DNA of 64,000 nt from Penicillium oxalicum (taxonomy: Eukaryota > Ascomycota > Eurotiomycetes > Eurotiales > Aspergillaceae), in assembly GCF_001723175.1 (NCBI RefSeq), contig NC_064650.1:1240001-1304000 (forward strand). Direction: 5' to 3'. Numbering within the stretch: the stretch's first letter is position 1; every line of letters begins with the position of its first letter. The notes beneath the pieces were generated by a model. It did no database searches, was not told the origin of the DNA, and worked only from the letters and a program-made list of their open reading frames with translations. Positions 10,686 through 21,000 of the stretch are shown here, piece after piece. The translations under genes and the position numbers were made by a program.

Positions 10686-11261
10686 ATGTCTCGTCATTCT
10701 TCATTCTCTGTCCAAGAGAAAAGTGCGGTTGAGGAGATAGTCGGGTACAGATTTGAAAATGAAGGGTATCTTTTACGCGCCCTCACCGCGAAAGGATGCG
10801 AGTTCGCCCCTCATGGGACGAACGACCGACTGGCAGTGCCCGGTGCGACCGTCCTAAATCTCGTCATAGTGGACACGGCTCACGATACCGGTCTGGGGAA
10901 AGGTATGCATCTTGTCATCGCATGAGGTGGACGATCCTGTGTGTCATCCAGCCTGCCCGATACTGATGATGTTCGGATAGAGCTGATGGACCGTGAACGC
11001 CAAAAATGGGCGTCCAAGTCATTCATCGCAAGGCAGGGATTCGCCCGAGGGCTTGACAATTATTTGCGTATTTCTCAGTCTTGCCAGGGTCACTGTTCCA
11101 GTGATCAAATGGCTACCGCAGTGGAAGCGCTCATCGCAGCAATATGGCTCGACAGCGGCAAGAAGCTGGAGACTGTCTGCGCTTCGGCTCAGCGGATGGG
11201 AATTCCACTTGCTGACAGAAATCCGGATCTAACCCAGCGCTTAGACGCCCTGGAATACTAG
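10686..11261 (+). CDS. Small RNase III-domain-like protein, probably catalytically inactive
   Basis: Two exons, 10686..10902 and 10981..11261, 165 residues. The donor is GTATGC, the branch-like TACTGATG lies about 20 nt before the acceptor, and the join restores one frame. The protein follows the RNase III domain pattern: VEEIVGYRFENEGYLLRAL (about 15-33), the signature region NDRLAVPGATVLNLV (46-60) and TAVEALIAAIWLDSGKKLE (118-136). Family enzymes use an ERLEFLGDAVL signature and a D..E pair in the last motif. Here the first Glu is Asp47, the Asp of GD is Ala54 and the later Asp is Thr118, while Glu121 remains. There is no double-stranded-RNA-binding domain. It is likely a pseudoenzyme or structural RNase III fold. 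Function unknown; relation to the fold is moderately secure. Confidence 0.68.
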
Positions 11262-12218
11262 ATCGGGATTGAGTGGGACCCCAGAGCCCCAGAGGAGAGA
11301 CATCAACCTAACCTTTGCGGTTATTGTTGCGGTTGTATACCTTCTAAAAAGACTCTTCAAGGCCCGACGCAGAGGCATCCAACAGTGCCATGGATGCCTT
11401 GCGTCGGGAAATGAGGAGTCTTTTTAGGCTGGTATCCAGCGGTTACTGTGGCAGGAAAGGTTTCCTCACGTTGACTGTCTTGTGGATATCGGGGGGAGGT
11501 TGTGGGAAATCTCTATTTTTCAGGCCCTCCATTCGAGGTCTTCTTAGGAGGCATCCACATGGCACATGGATCTCTCTGGCGAGAAGCTCCTCCAGTGACT
11601 GTTGCTCCACTCCAAAACTGGATTCATCTCAGTCATTTCTGTCTGCCTCATTCATCTGCTCTTTCCCCTTTGTATTTCCAGGTCCACTTCCAACAGTGCC
11701 TGGTATGCTGGCCCATGATTTAACATCGTGGCCGATTGCTTGAAGGTGCTTTTTTTTGCGGCTTTCATATTCTGTCACTCCTTATCACGCGCAAATCAAG
11801 CGCCTGTGAGAAATCGAACTCTAGTATCATTTCTTATGAATTTTCTTTCAGCCTAGTTATCCTACCTACTGCTTAGCCTATAATTCTGGGAATCTCTACC
11901 TCAATCTCCCAGGGCGATAAGCTTGTAATCACTGAACCGCTCAGCCAGTAGGCACTTCTCCCTGGATACAAGTCTCAGATGTGAAAGCGAGATGGATAAC
12001 ATACAAAGAGATTGCATCGTGCTACTGGTTGGACAGCTAATCGGTATCTCGCTCAGATCACCTTCATTCTTACGCCATCTTATCCCTCTTTTTCTTTTTC
12101 TCTTCAAAGGAAATACTTTATGGAACTGTAAGGTTGGCTGACGGGTCCTCTATTTGTTCGAGACAAAATACATGCATCAGAAACACTCCTCTCACCTCAT
12201 CCACCTCGGTCCAGTATG
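11262..12218. other. Intergenic region between RNase III-like and CHAT genes
   Basis: Convergent 3' flanks. Apart from the hairpin at 11344-11427 described separately, it contains partial echoes of the hairpin sequence: a GGCATCCA at 11550-11557 and CCAACAGTGCC near 11690-11700. No gene is supported. Confidence 0.45.
11344..11427. repeat. Long imperfect inverted repeat / hairpin, about 37-nt arms
   Basis: The left arm 11344-11381 and right arm 11391-11427 are reverse complements apart from about four mismatches and one unpaired base, separated by a 9-nt loop. The arms share CTAAAAAGACTC, CCCGACGCA and GGCATCCA blocks. It begins 82 nt after the stop codon of the RNase III-like gene, so it could be transcribed in that 3' untranslated region. 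It could be a structured RNA element, a small-RNA precursor or a relic of a miniature inverted-repeat transposon. I cannot separate these. Confidence 0.7.
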
Positions 12219-15200
12219 TCAAAAGCTGTCCGGTTGGGAGGATCCTCGATCCTCGTGCACAAAACAAAACCCTCCATAACCCATCAACGTAAAAGGTGCC
12301 CAAAAAAAGGGACTCGTCCAATCCAGCTGGTCAAGTACCATGCGTAACGTGAGAATCAAATACTCCGCTTCGGGCACAAAGTCGGCTGCCGAAAATCCAT
12401 TCTGTTCCCTTTGGGACCAATTCTCCATTATTTCGTCCAAAAGTTCACCCGCACTCCGCTCATTGAGCTTAAATACCTCGATTTGGGCCATTTGCAGAAG
12501 CTCTGCAATGGGCATATGCGGACTCGCTTTGAGATGGCGATAGAATAGTGTCATGATCAACATGGAGCCAAAGTCACTCACTTTCCAAAGTGAGCCGATA
12601 TATGCCTGGCAGCCGGTACTCAAGACGACATGGGAGAATCCAAGGACTTCGCTGGTGAAGGTGGCTTTGCCGAGACCACTGAGACAGGCCGCAAAAACCA
12701 GTAGATGAACATTGCTGTGAATGGCGGACATGTCGATGACTCGGAACTGGTCTGCTTCGCCAATCGAAATGGATGATAGGAGAGGTTGACGATGATTGAG
12801 GTTTCCGTGCGTTCCAACGTGCAAGATCAAGGAGTTGCCTTGAAGATGTTTGCGAAACTCATCCCGAGTCATGTGAGATGCCTCGATTGGTGTTGTTCCG
12901 AAGATGCGCGCAATCTTCACGGCCTCGATCCCTGCCATGTAGAGGCTGTCTTCTTTGGATTCGTGGTTCTGGTTTGAATTCATATCCTCGACGGGCGACT
13001 TGGCAATTACGGAAATCGTTGGGGTTTGTGAGACTGACTTCCGCTGTGCAAGGTGATGAAGGACTGTAAGGCTTGGGATTTGCGAGACTCCTGCATGCAA
13101 GATGAGTGGTTGCTCATCGAAAGGAAGACAAGCGAATGGGAAAGCCGTCAAAGGATCGGATACGGAGAAAATAACGTGCTTTCTTGCTCGGAGAATATCT
13201 TCAAAGGGCTCCAGCAATATGGCAGAAATCTGCCTGGTCAGTTCACTGAGCCTTTCTTTTCGGCTTTCTTCTTCTGGGCCAGCATATCCAGTCAAGACTT
13301 GCAAGATCTGCATCACTTGCATGGCCAGTCGCCGCATGGCGGCCGAATTGGTGGTTCCCTGATGTGTGCGCTGAATTCCGTCGGATGTAATCGCAAATGA
13401 AACACATCCACGGGGCGTGAATGTTGTCTCGATCACGAGTTCAGTCAAGCCGATGCTCTGAAAGAGAAATTTGGGTTCCGTGAGGGAATCGGCTTTCTCG
13501 ATAAAAGCCGTTGTATGGGTCAACTTCCCTCCCTGCTCGAGGTCTTCAAGGTCCTTGCGCAACTGAGTTACCTCAGCATGCTGTTCCGAACTCAGTCTAG
13601 ATTCAGCAAGTAATGACCTCAACAGACGCCTCTTGTAAATCGCCTCTGAAAGGAGTGCGATATTGCCATGGCCATCGCTTTTGAACCCAAACCTGGCCTG
13701 TGTCTGTAGAGAATCAAGTAAACTCCGTGCTCGGCTCATTTCGATAAAGAGTAGTGCATGTTCAGCCCACGAAATGTTGTCAAAATGCCCATGGTCGAAG
13801 CCCAGCAGGATGTCAAGGGGTGCCTCGTTTTGCTGCCACCGGAGGCACAAGCGTGCAAGGTTCACATACACGTCAGGCACCCATCCCCTATTCGAACTAC
13901 CTATTCTTGCATCAAGATCATAGGTTTGCATGCGACGGGTTTCTAATATTCGACGAGCCTCGAGCAGCTTTGCAAAGCTAATCTCGGGCTGTTCATTGCG
14001 CATGATTTGCCCGAAGCTGCTGAGCCGATGAGCATGACTCATTGCGTCATCATCCATGTCGTCGAAAAACCCCGGCTGAATTTCGATAATGATATCGATA
14101 AACCGCCTGGACCGTTCTCGGTCACCTGCGAAGACCGCAAAGGTGATAGCGTTTTGGGCCAGCGAGGCAAAGAATTCCTTCACACCAACGCCCTTTCGCA
14201 GTGCACCCAATTGGCCACCGAAAACCTCCTCGTCACTGATCGAGTCAAAAATCTCGCGAGCCTTGCTAGCGTCCCCAATAATTTGGCAGGCCAGAATACG
14301 ATAAAGATCTCTGGAATAGCTTTGCTCCAAGGTCGTTGTATCGTCTATGAAACGACGAAAGCTCTTCTCGGCTTCGATGACATCCCCTTCTTCCAACAGT
14401 CGACGAAAAGTGACCTCGGCCGAAGAATATCTAACTGTGGCGGCGGTCTGAGTCAGATGCTTTTGCCACATGCCTTTGATTAGGGCTTCAGACAATGGAA
14501 GCATATCGTGAGTGATTTGAATGATATCGCCGGTCTCTAGTTGCTTGCGGAATGCAATAAAGCTTTCATCATGCTCGAGCCAATGAGAGTATTTAGCACA
14601 CCATTCATCGAATCTCTCGAGATCTTCACTATATCGAAAAATGTCGACCACCTCGCTGTCAAGGGTATTCAGTATCTGGAATTTTCCTGTTGACAAGACG
14701 GTGCGGTCTATGTTGCCCACAGGAGTATCTGGAATTGATTCGAGCAGGCGATTGACCCATTCGACGACTCCATCGACTTTGGAGAGTGCCTCCTCAATGA
14801 GGATACGAGATGCATTGGCGTTGAACATGCCATGTTGTGCATGGGCTCGACACACTAGTGATTGAAGTAGCGGGACCATATCTCCGTGAGCCTCAAAAAT
14901 TGTATTTGCACACTCCCATGCAAGAATAGCGTTATCCAAATTGGAGAATTTGTACCACTCTTGATAGGCGAATCTAGAGATGATCATTCCTAGGCAATGC
15001 GCCATCACCTCGTTCTGCGCTTTGACACTCCAATCTGCGATTGATAGGGACATCACCTTGGCTCTGTCCGCACTCCCTTTCGTGATACCCAAAAGGACAA
15101 GATGAGTCCTAGCCAATGCCACGTTTGCTTCGTCTTTACCGAAAAGGGCTAGAGCCTCTTGTAACTTGAGCTCGGCCTCGGTCAGAACAGCGCAACGCTT

Positions 15201-16253
15201 TCCGTCTTGAAGCCGCTCATGACGAGCTTGATCATGAAGGAGACAACCCTGCCGCAAAAGTACGGCAGCTTGGCCACGACGGCATCCTGATCGTTGGAAG
15301 AGCTGTTGAGCCGACTCGTAGAGATTATGAACGACTGAATCATAGGTGTGGCTTAAGCAAGACTCGACAGGGCCCCACAGGACATCACTCATGGTTGCGG
15401 TAGTGGGATCGGTAATGATCATGTTCAGCGTCAAGGGGCTGGCAAATGGAGGACTTAATCTGCTATCGGCTTCCATGATTTTGGCGTTGGCCATTCCGAC
15501 AAAGTCTTCAAAGAGCTCACATCGTCGATAAAGCTCTTGCAGGAGACTCTCTGCCGCAGGGCTCTGACAGGCAAGATGTATCTCAACAATCAGTCGGAAA
15601 AGATACGTGCCTATTCCTGTCAGACCTTGCGAGTCCGCCACCTCGCGAAAGTTGCCCAAATACTGGCAATGCTGCGTGACCTCAGCACGCAAATTCTCTC
15701 TTGAGGCCTCTGTTGGACCTTTAGGACTGAGTGGGTGGTATGTGTATGCTAGGTTTCTTATCAAGAATGGAACCCCCATTACGGCGCTCAGCATCAAAGA
15801 GAATGATTGATCTTGGGGTAGACTGCATGGCGCAAAGCGAGTGGAGCTCTCCAAAAAACTGCTTGTGATTTGAGCAGGTGTCACGACGTTTCCTAGCATC
15901 GACACGTCGACTGGTTTCCCATTTTCGTGATAGAATCGAAGAAGCGGAGGGAAACGACGAGTATAATCATTGAGCGCCTTGTAGTTCGCATACCGCAGGC
16001 CCCATTCCTTGGGTAGTTGCCCAAGAAGCGCTTCCAACTTCGCAAGACTCTCATAGGCATCGGCTGGCCGACCTCTGAGTGATTCGAACACCATAGAGCA
16101 TCGCAGGTACTCGGCGTATGTTTCCAGATCCGTTGGTGAGGATGCATCGGGCCGTGTTTGGCGAAGATAATCCTCGGCCGCGTCTAGGTCCCCACGATAC
16201 TCTTCTGCAAAGAGCGACCGGCCGCATAGACCGAGGAAATAATTAAAGTCCAT
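12219..16253 (-). CDS. TPR-CHAT protein: large caspase-like (CHAT) protease with helical repeat N-terminus
   Basis: Single-exon gene of 1344 residues, starting at the ATG at 16253. Residues about 1-850 are helix-rich with tetratricopeptide-like repeats (for example EEYRGDLDAAEDYLRQTRPD and RARSLLDSLQTQARF). The C-terminal third is a CHAT domain (caspase HetF-associated with TPRs, clan CD, related to caspases and separase). The predicted catalytic dyad is visible: His1149 in ILHVGTHG and Cys1190 in LVFAACLSGLG. Typical later CHAT motifs follow, with GSLWKVSD (about 1220) and PFFWAPFTLMGYGG at the end. No NB-ARC or NACHT nucleotide-binding domain is seen. It is divergently arranged with a gasdermin-like gene 492 bp away. 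Family knowledge says fungal gasdermins are often paired with such proteases, so cleavage of that neighbour is the likely role (inference). Confidence 0.88.
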   Translation of the reverse strand: MDFNYFLGLCGRSLFAEEYRGDLDAAEDYLRQTRPDASSPTDLETYAEYLRCSMVFESLRGRPADAYESLAKLEALLGQLPKEWGLRYANYKALNDYTRRFPPLLRFYHENGKPVDVSMLGNVVTPAQITSSFLESSTRFAPCSLPQDQSFSLMLSAVMGVPFLIRNLAYTYHPLSPKGPTEASRENLRAEVTQHCQYLGNFREVADSQGLTGIGTYLFRLIVEIHLACQSPAAESLLQELYRRCELFEDFVGMANAKIMEADSRLSPPFASPLTLNMIITDPTTATMSDVLWGPVESCLSHTYDSVVHNLYESAQQLFQRSGCRRGQAAVLLRQGCLLHDQARHERLQDGKRCAVLTEAELKLQEALALFGKDEANVALARTHLVLLGITKGSADRAKVMSLSIADWSVKAQNEVMAHCLGMIISRFAYQEWYKFSNLDNAILAWECANTIFEAHGDMVPLLQSLVCRAHAQHGMFNANASRILIEEALSKVDGVVEWVNRLLESIPDTPVGNIDRTVLSTGKFQILNTLDSEVVDIFRYSEDLERFDEWCAKYSHWLEHDESFIAFRKQLETGDIIQITHDMLPLSEALIKGMWQKHLTQTAATVRYSSAEVTFRRLLEEGDVIEAEKSFRRFIDDTTTLEQSYSRDLYRILACQIIGDASKAREIFDSISDEEVFGGQLGALRKGVGVKEFFASLAQNAITFAVFAGDRERSRRFIDIIIEIQPGFFDDMDDDAMSHAHRLSSFGQIMRNEQPEISFAKLLEARRILETRRMQTYDLDARIGSSNRGWVPDVYVNLARLCLRWQQNEAPLDILLGFDHGHFDNISWAEHALLFIEMSRARSLLDSLQTQARFGFKSDGHGNIALLSEAIYKRRLLRSLLAESRLSSEQHAEVTQLRKDLEDLEQGGKLTHTTAFIEKADSLTEPKFLFQSIGLTELVIETTFTPRGCVSFAITSDGIQRTHQGTTNSAAMRRLAMQVMQILQVLTGYAGPEEESRKERLSELTRQISAILLEPFEDILRARKHVIFSVSDPLTAFPFACLPFDEQPLILHAGVSQIPSLTVLHHLAQRKSVSQTPTISVIAKSPVEDMNSNQNHESKEDSLYMAGIEAVKIARIFGTTPIEASHMTRDEFRKHLQGNSLILHVGTHGNLNHRQPLLSSISIGEADQFRVIDMSAIHSNVHLLVFAACLSGLGKATFTSEVLGFSHVVLSTGCQAYIGSLWKVSDFGSMLIMTLFYRHLKASPHMPIAELLQMAQIEVFKLNERSAGELLDEIMENWSQREQNGFSAADFVPEAEYLILTLRMVLDQLDWTSPFFWAPFTLMGYGGFCFVHEDRGSSQPDSF

Positions 16254-16745
16254 TCCTGTGCTCCTCGTAATGAAGCCGCCAGCTAGACTCGATGAGCCTC
16301 CAGTTCAGCTGTAGTCTATGTCGAAGTACTGGGGTCTCGTATCTTTCACGGCGGCACCATGTGGAGCTGTCCCACGCATCTTATAAGTGTGGTGGACCTC
16401 AGCTTGGCCCGGCAGCTCCGAGGAGAGTATAGTAGTAGTTCGTCTATCCTTACCCGTTTGGATCTTCAGCAGGCGATGACTGCAGGGGTTGTGCCCCGCT
16501 GAAGGGAGCAGAGTACGCAACCAAAACGCACGGAGAAGCCCGTAGACGGACCCCTCTCGTGGCGCACGTGTCCAGCTCGGACCCATGCTGACATTTCAAG
16601 CATCGGCTCTTCCTTTCAGCTAAGCTTCTCTTGGTGATTTCCAATCTAATAAATTCGTCAGTAAACATTTCTGGAACTCCCCGCCTTGGCAGGTCATTGC
16701 CCTTACAGCCTCTCGGATCACTAGCGTTTGTGAAAAGCAGAGAAA
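16254..16745. promoter_or_regulatory. Shared divergent promoter of the CHAT protease and gasdermin-like genes
   Basis: 492 bp between the two start codons of head-to-head genes, with no coding frame of its own. A TATA-like TTATAAG occurs at 16381-16387, about 130 bp from the protease ATG. The arrangement would permit co-regulation. No specific operator is identifiable. Confidence 0.5.
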
Positions 16746-17861
16746 ATGGGTGCTGGCAATGACGACTCGTCTTTCTTTCTCTATGGTGTCGGGGAGCGGC
16801 CCGAGGCATTAACCTTGGGTTCGTTGGTGTTGGAGAAATACTGGCAACCAATAATTGCTCGTCACTATACCCACGATCCGCTCAGGTATGAACCTCGCTC
16901 AGAGTTAGGGGCAGTCAGTTATGTGGTGTCACTGGCCAAGTGAGGCTAAGATTTTGAATAGCAGCGAAGAATTGCAAAAGCATGCATATACCACCAATGC
17001 GCAAAATATCGTTTTCCATGGATCGTCGCGTCTCTCGCCGGGAGTCGCTGTTGATGGTGCAGACATTGTCAACCTTGGCCTGGCATTCAACAGAGATCAG
17101 GATCGAATTGTGATCGCAGAAAAAGGGACTCGCATGATTCTCAAGGAGTATGTCAATGCCTTATCCTTTACTCGCCTTGCTTTTCAGGCAGTTTCGGAGA
17201 TGATTGCTAAATTACAGTGGACAGTCCTGAGTTGTTCCTGGAATCCCAGGTATTGCCAAATCCCCAGGCACAGCATAAACTCAAACTTTGGCTGTCTGCA
17301 GCGAACAGCTCGTTCATGCTCAATTTGAAATTCGCTCGTCGGCCCAAGGTGTGGCTGCTGACCGGGGTCTATGTCCTGGAGCAGACTCGAACCATGGTGT
17401 CGAGAGCAAAATCAACAGACATCTCCGCAGGCATCTCATCTGCCTTGATTGGAGCAGCTTCTGGGGTACCCGTTGGTGGTTCGGTTAATCTCGGTAATGG
17501 ATCATCATGGGAGATGGCCATGGAAGTCGCCGAGCCACACGTGTGGGCCGCTCAGTTTCGAATGCTCGACGCTCGATTTATAAAAATGGCTAAGGGGGGT
17601 CTGGAAGCGACCAAGCTACCTATGACGATTGGTCTTTATCGAGATGTCATGTCCGTGAGCATGCAACGCAGTGGGAGAACAGTACTTGAGGGTGCTGCTC
17701 TTCAGGACTCGGCACAGCTAGCATTGAAGAGCGAGCAGGGCAGCACCCATGAAGAGGCATCTGCCGAGGAGCAAGCAAGCGACGAGCTGCTGGAATACGA
17801 GAAACGGCTGGAGCAGGTAATTCGCCTTCTCGAGATTGCTCCAAAGAATCTCTTACAGTAA
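16746..17861 (+). CDS. Gasdermin-like pore-forming protein (fungal RCD-1/HET-Q1 type), putative
   Basis: Three-exon model 16746..16885, 16962..17147, 17225..17861, 320 residues; all junctions are GT..AG and keep frame. The first acceptor is a TAGCAG tandem, so one Ser may vary. The strand-rich core includes QNIVFHGSSR (61-70), DRIVIAEKGTRMIL (94-107), RRPKVWLLTGVYVLEQTRT (147-165), a Gly/Ser/Ala-rich hairpin (about 172-201) and HVWAAQFRML (214-223). This strand, glycine-rich hairpin, strand order resembles the gasdermin N-terminal pore domain. A short tail (about 281-320) is acidic and then amphipathic helical (ELLEYEKRLEQVIRLLEIAP), as expected for a small inhibitory C-terminus removed by proteolysis. 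Its head-to-head CHAT protease neighbour supports this call. Sequence similarity alone is weak, so the fold assignment needs structural comparison. Confidence 0.62.
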
Positions 17862-18087
17862 TTGAGTCTTCCAAATTGGTTTCAAAACAATCGATTTGGG
17901 AAATTTGGGTGGCTCCACAGGGTATCTTCAATTAGTATATCTTTATAGATTATGTGCAACAATTTTTTTTTCAAAAAAAAAAGGAAAATGTATGTAGGAG
18001 GCGCTTGTGCTGAAATGAGTGTGAAATCACATAACGCGCTGACGAATAGGGGAATATAGTGACGTGAAGTGTTTGGAGAAAGTTTGG

Positions 18088-21000
18088 CTATAGTTTGCGA
18101 TTCGCAGAAGCTTGCATCCGGCGCATTGCTTGACGGTGCAAGTCGGTCATGCTGCCGCGCTGCATTCGATCGGCGATAGTCTTGTCGATCTGTTCGGCTA
18201 ATTTCTCCTGAGACTGTTGTCCAGAGCCCCAAGACGCCCGCGGTCGTTCCGGATATGCCGGAGTTGGGGGCGAAGATGGAATCGAATATGAGTCACGCCT
18301 TTGGGAGAGATCATCACGCACGGATTGACGCCAAGCGGCCATAACAGCGGCAGGGCGGCCAGATTCCACCGAGGGTTGACGAGAAGATTTCTCTGGCTCA
18401 GTGATCTTGGGGCTAGTTGCCGATGCAGATCGCTGAGTTTGTCGCTGCAAGACAGCTCGACGCTTGGACAGCGGAATCTCATCGGCGTCTTCAGCGGGGT
18501 CTATGTGGTTTTGATCAACGTTCTCCTCTGGAATGGACAAGGGTGTTGAGGCAATGAGAGATGGGTCAACGACCGATAGGCGAGACTGATTTCTTGAGCC
18601 GTACGGGTCATAGCGGAGAGATGTCGAGGATACGCGGTTTTTGACCATGTTTTCACGAACAGCAAGAAGTGGTGGCGGTCCACTCCAACGTGGCGAGGTA
18701 GATGCAGCAAGTGTGCTACTGGAATGATTCTTGGGCAGGAACGGAGTCGAAGAATTTTGAGGTGAAGCGAACTGGTCGAGAGCTTCCTGCAGTGGGCTGA
18801 TGGAGGGAGAGGATAAGTTCCTACTCATGGACAAAGATGATCTGGCACCATTCGCGCTACCCACGCTATCTCGTGCTTTCAGCTTTGAGGCCCCCGAGGA
18901 TCGGAGGCCGGAGATCCCATGCGGAGGGAGATGAGATAAATCGAGACTTGTTTCTGGCCTGAAGCTGCTGCGAAGTGGCGCAGGCACAGCGTTGAGCGGT
19001 GTCTGGAGTAGTCCTTCAACGTTGACCGGGGCTGGAATCTCTGTTACTTCTGTCGACTGCTCGGGCTCATCCTGATCTGATCGCATGGTTTTGATCTCTG
19101 GGATTTCGGGAGTTTCTGCATCAGCTAAGTGTTTTGCCCATTCATTTGTCCGGAATGAGTTAACAATAGACGAGGTTTGCTCGGGAATTGCTTTGATCGT
19201 GGAAGCATCAAGCCTGACACTTTCAGTTTTCTTCAGAGTTCCCGACTTAAACTCTTGCTCTGGATCACTCGACTTGGGGACCTCTTTTGTAGCTTCCAAC
19301 GGCGCCAAATTCTCATCCTGTTCGGGGCCACTTGTCTCTTCGGGCTGCCCTTGAGACTGGGGAGAAACGGCTGGTTCTGCTTTGGAACTTGACTGAATCG
19401 TCAACACAATATTCTCGGGCTTGGCCACTTGGTTCTCTTGCTGAGCTCTGTCGACTTGAATGTTCTCTTTGTCATCAGAGTCACCATCTTCATGAATTTG
19501 AAAGTTCATCCCGCTCTGAGCTGGCTGTACGGCACTTGTGTCAGCTGGTTCAACCGCCATTTCGCGCGACGAGGCCGGGTCAGCCCGATATGCCTGAGTA
19601 TTGATATCAGAATTCGTCGCCTCGCCGAGTATTGCCTTTGGTGCTGCCTCATTTTTGAGTTCTTTCAGAGGCTCTTGTCGTTTTTCTTCGGCGATGAGCT
19701 CGTCGGTTTGAATTTCACCAATGGAGGATACATCGTCGGCAATTGCACAGAGCGACGAAGAGTCATCTTGAGTGATGAGTGCCTCCCTGGATTGGGATTC
19801 TGCCTTGATGTTGACACTTGGTGCGACGTTTCTGGCGCTTCGAACTGAAAGTCGCTTCATGAGTGAAATTCCTGAGCGGTGCCTAGAACGAGGAGTTCCT
19901 GGCTCAGAGCCAACCACGGCGCCATGCTCCGAGCTGTCGTCTCTGTGGAGGTTAGGCGCAGAGTATACAACAGCTGGGCTTGATGCTGGTCGCCCGTCAT
20001 TGGAAAGAGAGGTTGCTATTATCCCTTGGCCGTTTGCACCCAATGCCTTCCTTTCGTGCCCCTCGGCAATCTCTGATCCTGTCTCTTGGTCAATCCGAGA
20101 CACTTTATCTTGCTGTGAGTGAGGGAACTCTTTCATCTCCACCACGTTGCCGTTTTCGCCTCCAACTTTCGAAGACATGCGTTCATCTAAGATCGTCTCA
20201 GAGTGACGCATCAGCTCTGTCTCCGTCATAGAAGGCGCTTTGTGAGCGGAATCACCAGCGTAAGTGTTCTCCCACTCGGCTCGCTCTTGAAGATTCTTTT
20301 CTTCCAGTTGGCGACCAACTTCTGCGTCTGTCTCCGCACTTTTAATCTCGGCCTCTTTCCGAGATGTTGCTTCCTTGGTACGGCGTGCTTTTATGACTTT
20401 CCATAGCCGTAATTGGGCGATGACACCGAATACAGTTACAATCACGGTGATAGCCAGCTCAACGCGAATACTGCGGGTAACTGGGTAAGTATCCGTATTC
20501 AAGGGAAACATGTCCATATTCAGGCCTAACAGAGGGTCAGCAAACGTAATTTAGGTTTTGACTGTCTCAAACTGTGCATGAGTGTATTCTTACCCCAGAT
20601 GTAGGCCCAGAACTCTTTCAGACCGGCCCGGCTGTAGCAGTCGATGCCCAGAGCGATCGCAGTCGCCCCCGAGAAAGCAGTGCAAACCATGGATCCATGA
20701 AAGCGGGTGTAATGGCTGAAGGATAAAGACCAAAATCCCACCGTGAATGCAACCAGGAAGCCCGTGATCTGGCCACCATCGGTCAGAAGACCACCCGATT
20801 TGACAGTTAAGAGCCACATTCCGATGCAAAAACCACCTAGCAGACATCCAAGGCCCTCTGTGATTTCTTTAAAGATAAGGGCAAGTCCTCCAAAGACAGC
20901 CCCCGTAAAGAATACTGCGACCAGGTAGCCACCCTGCACGGCATTGCTTACTGGAGGGTTCATGACATACACGATCAACACCTGTACTTCGGTCAGCACT

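Noticed and set aside
11390..11743. 117-codon frame starting inside the hairpin
   Set aside because: The start lies in the inverted repeat and the product has no recognisable features.
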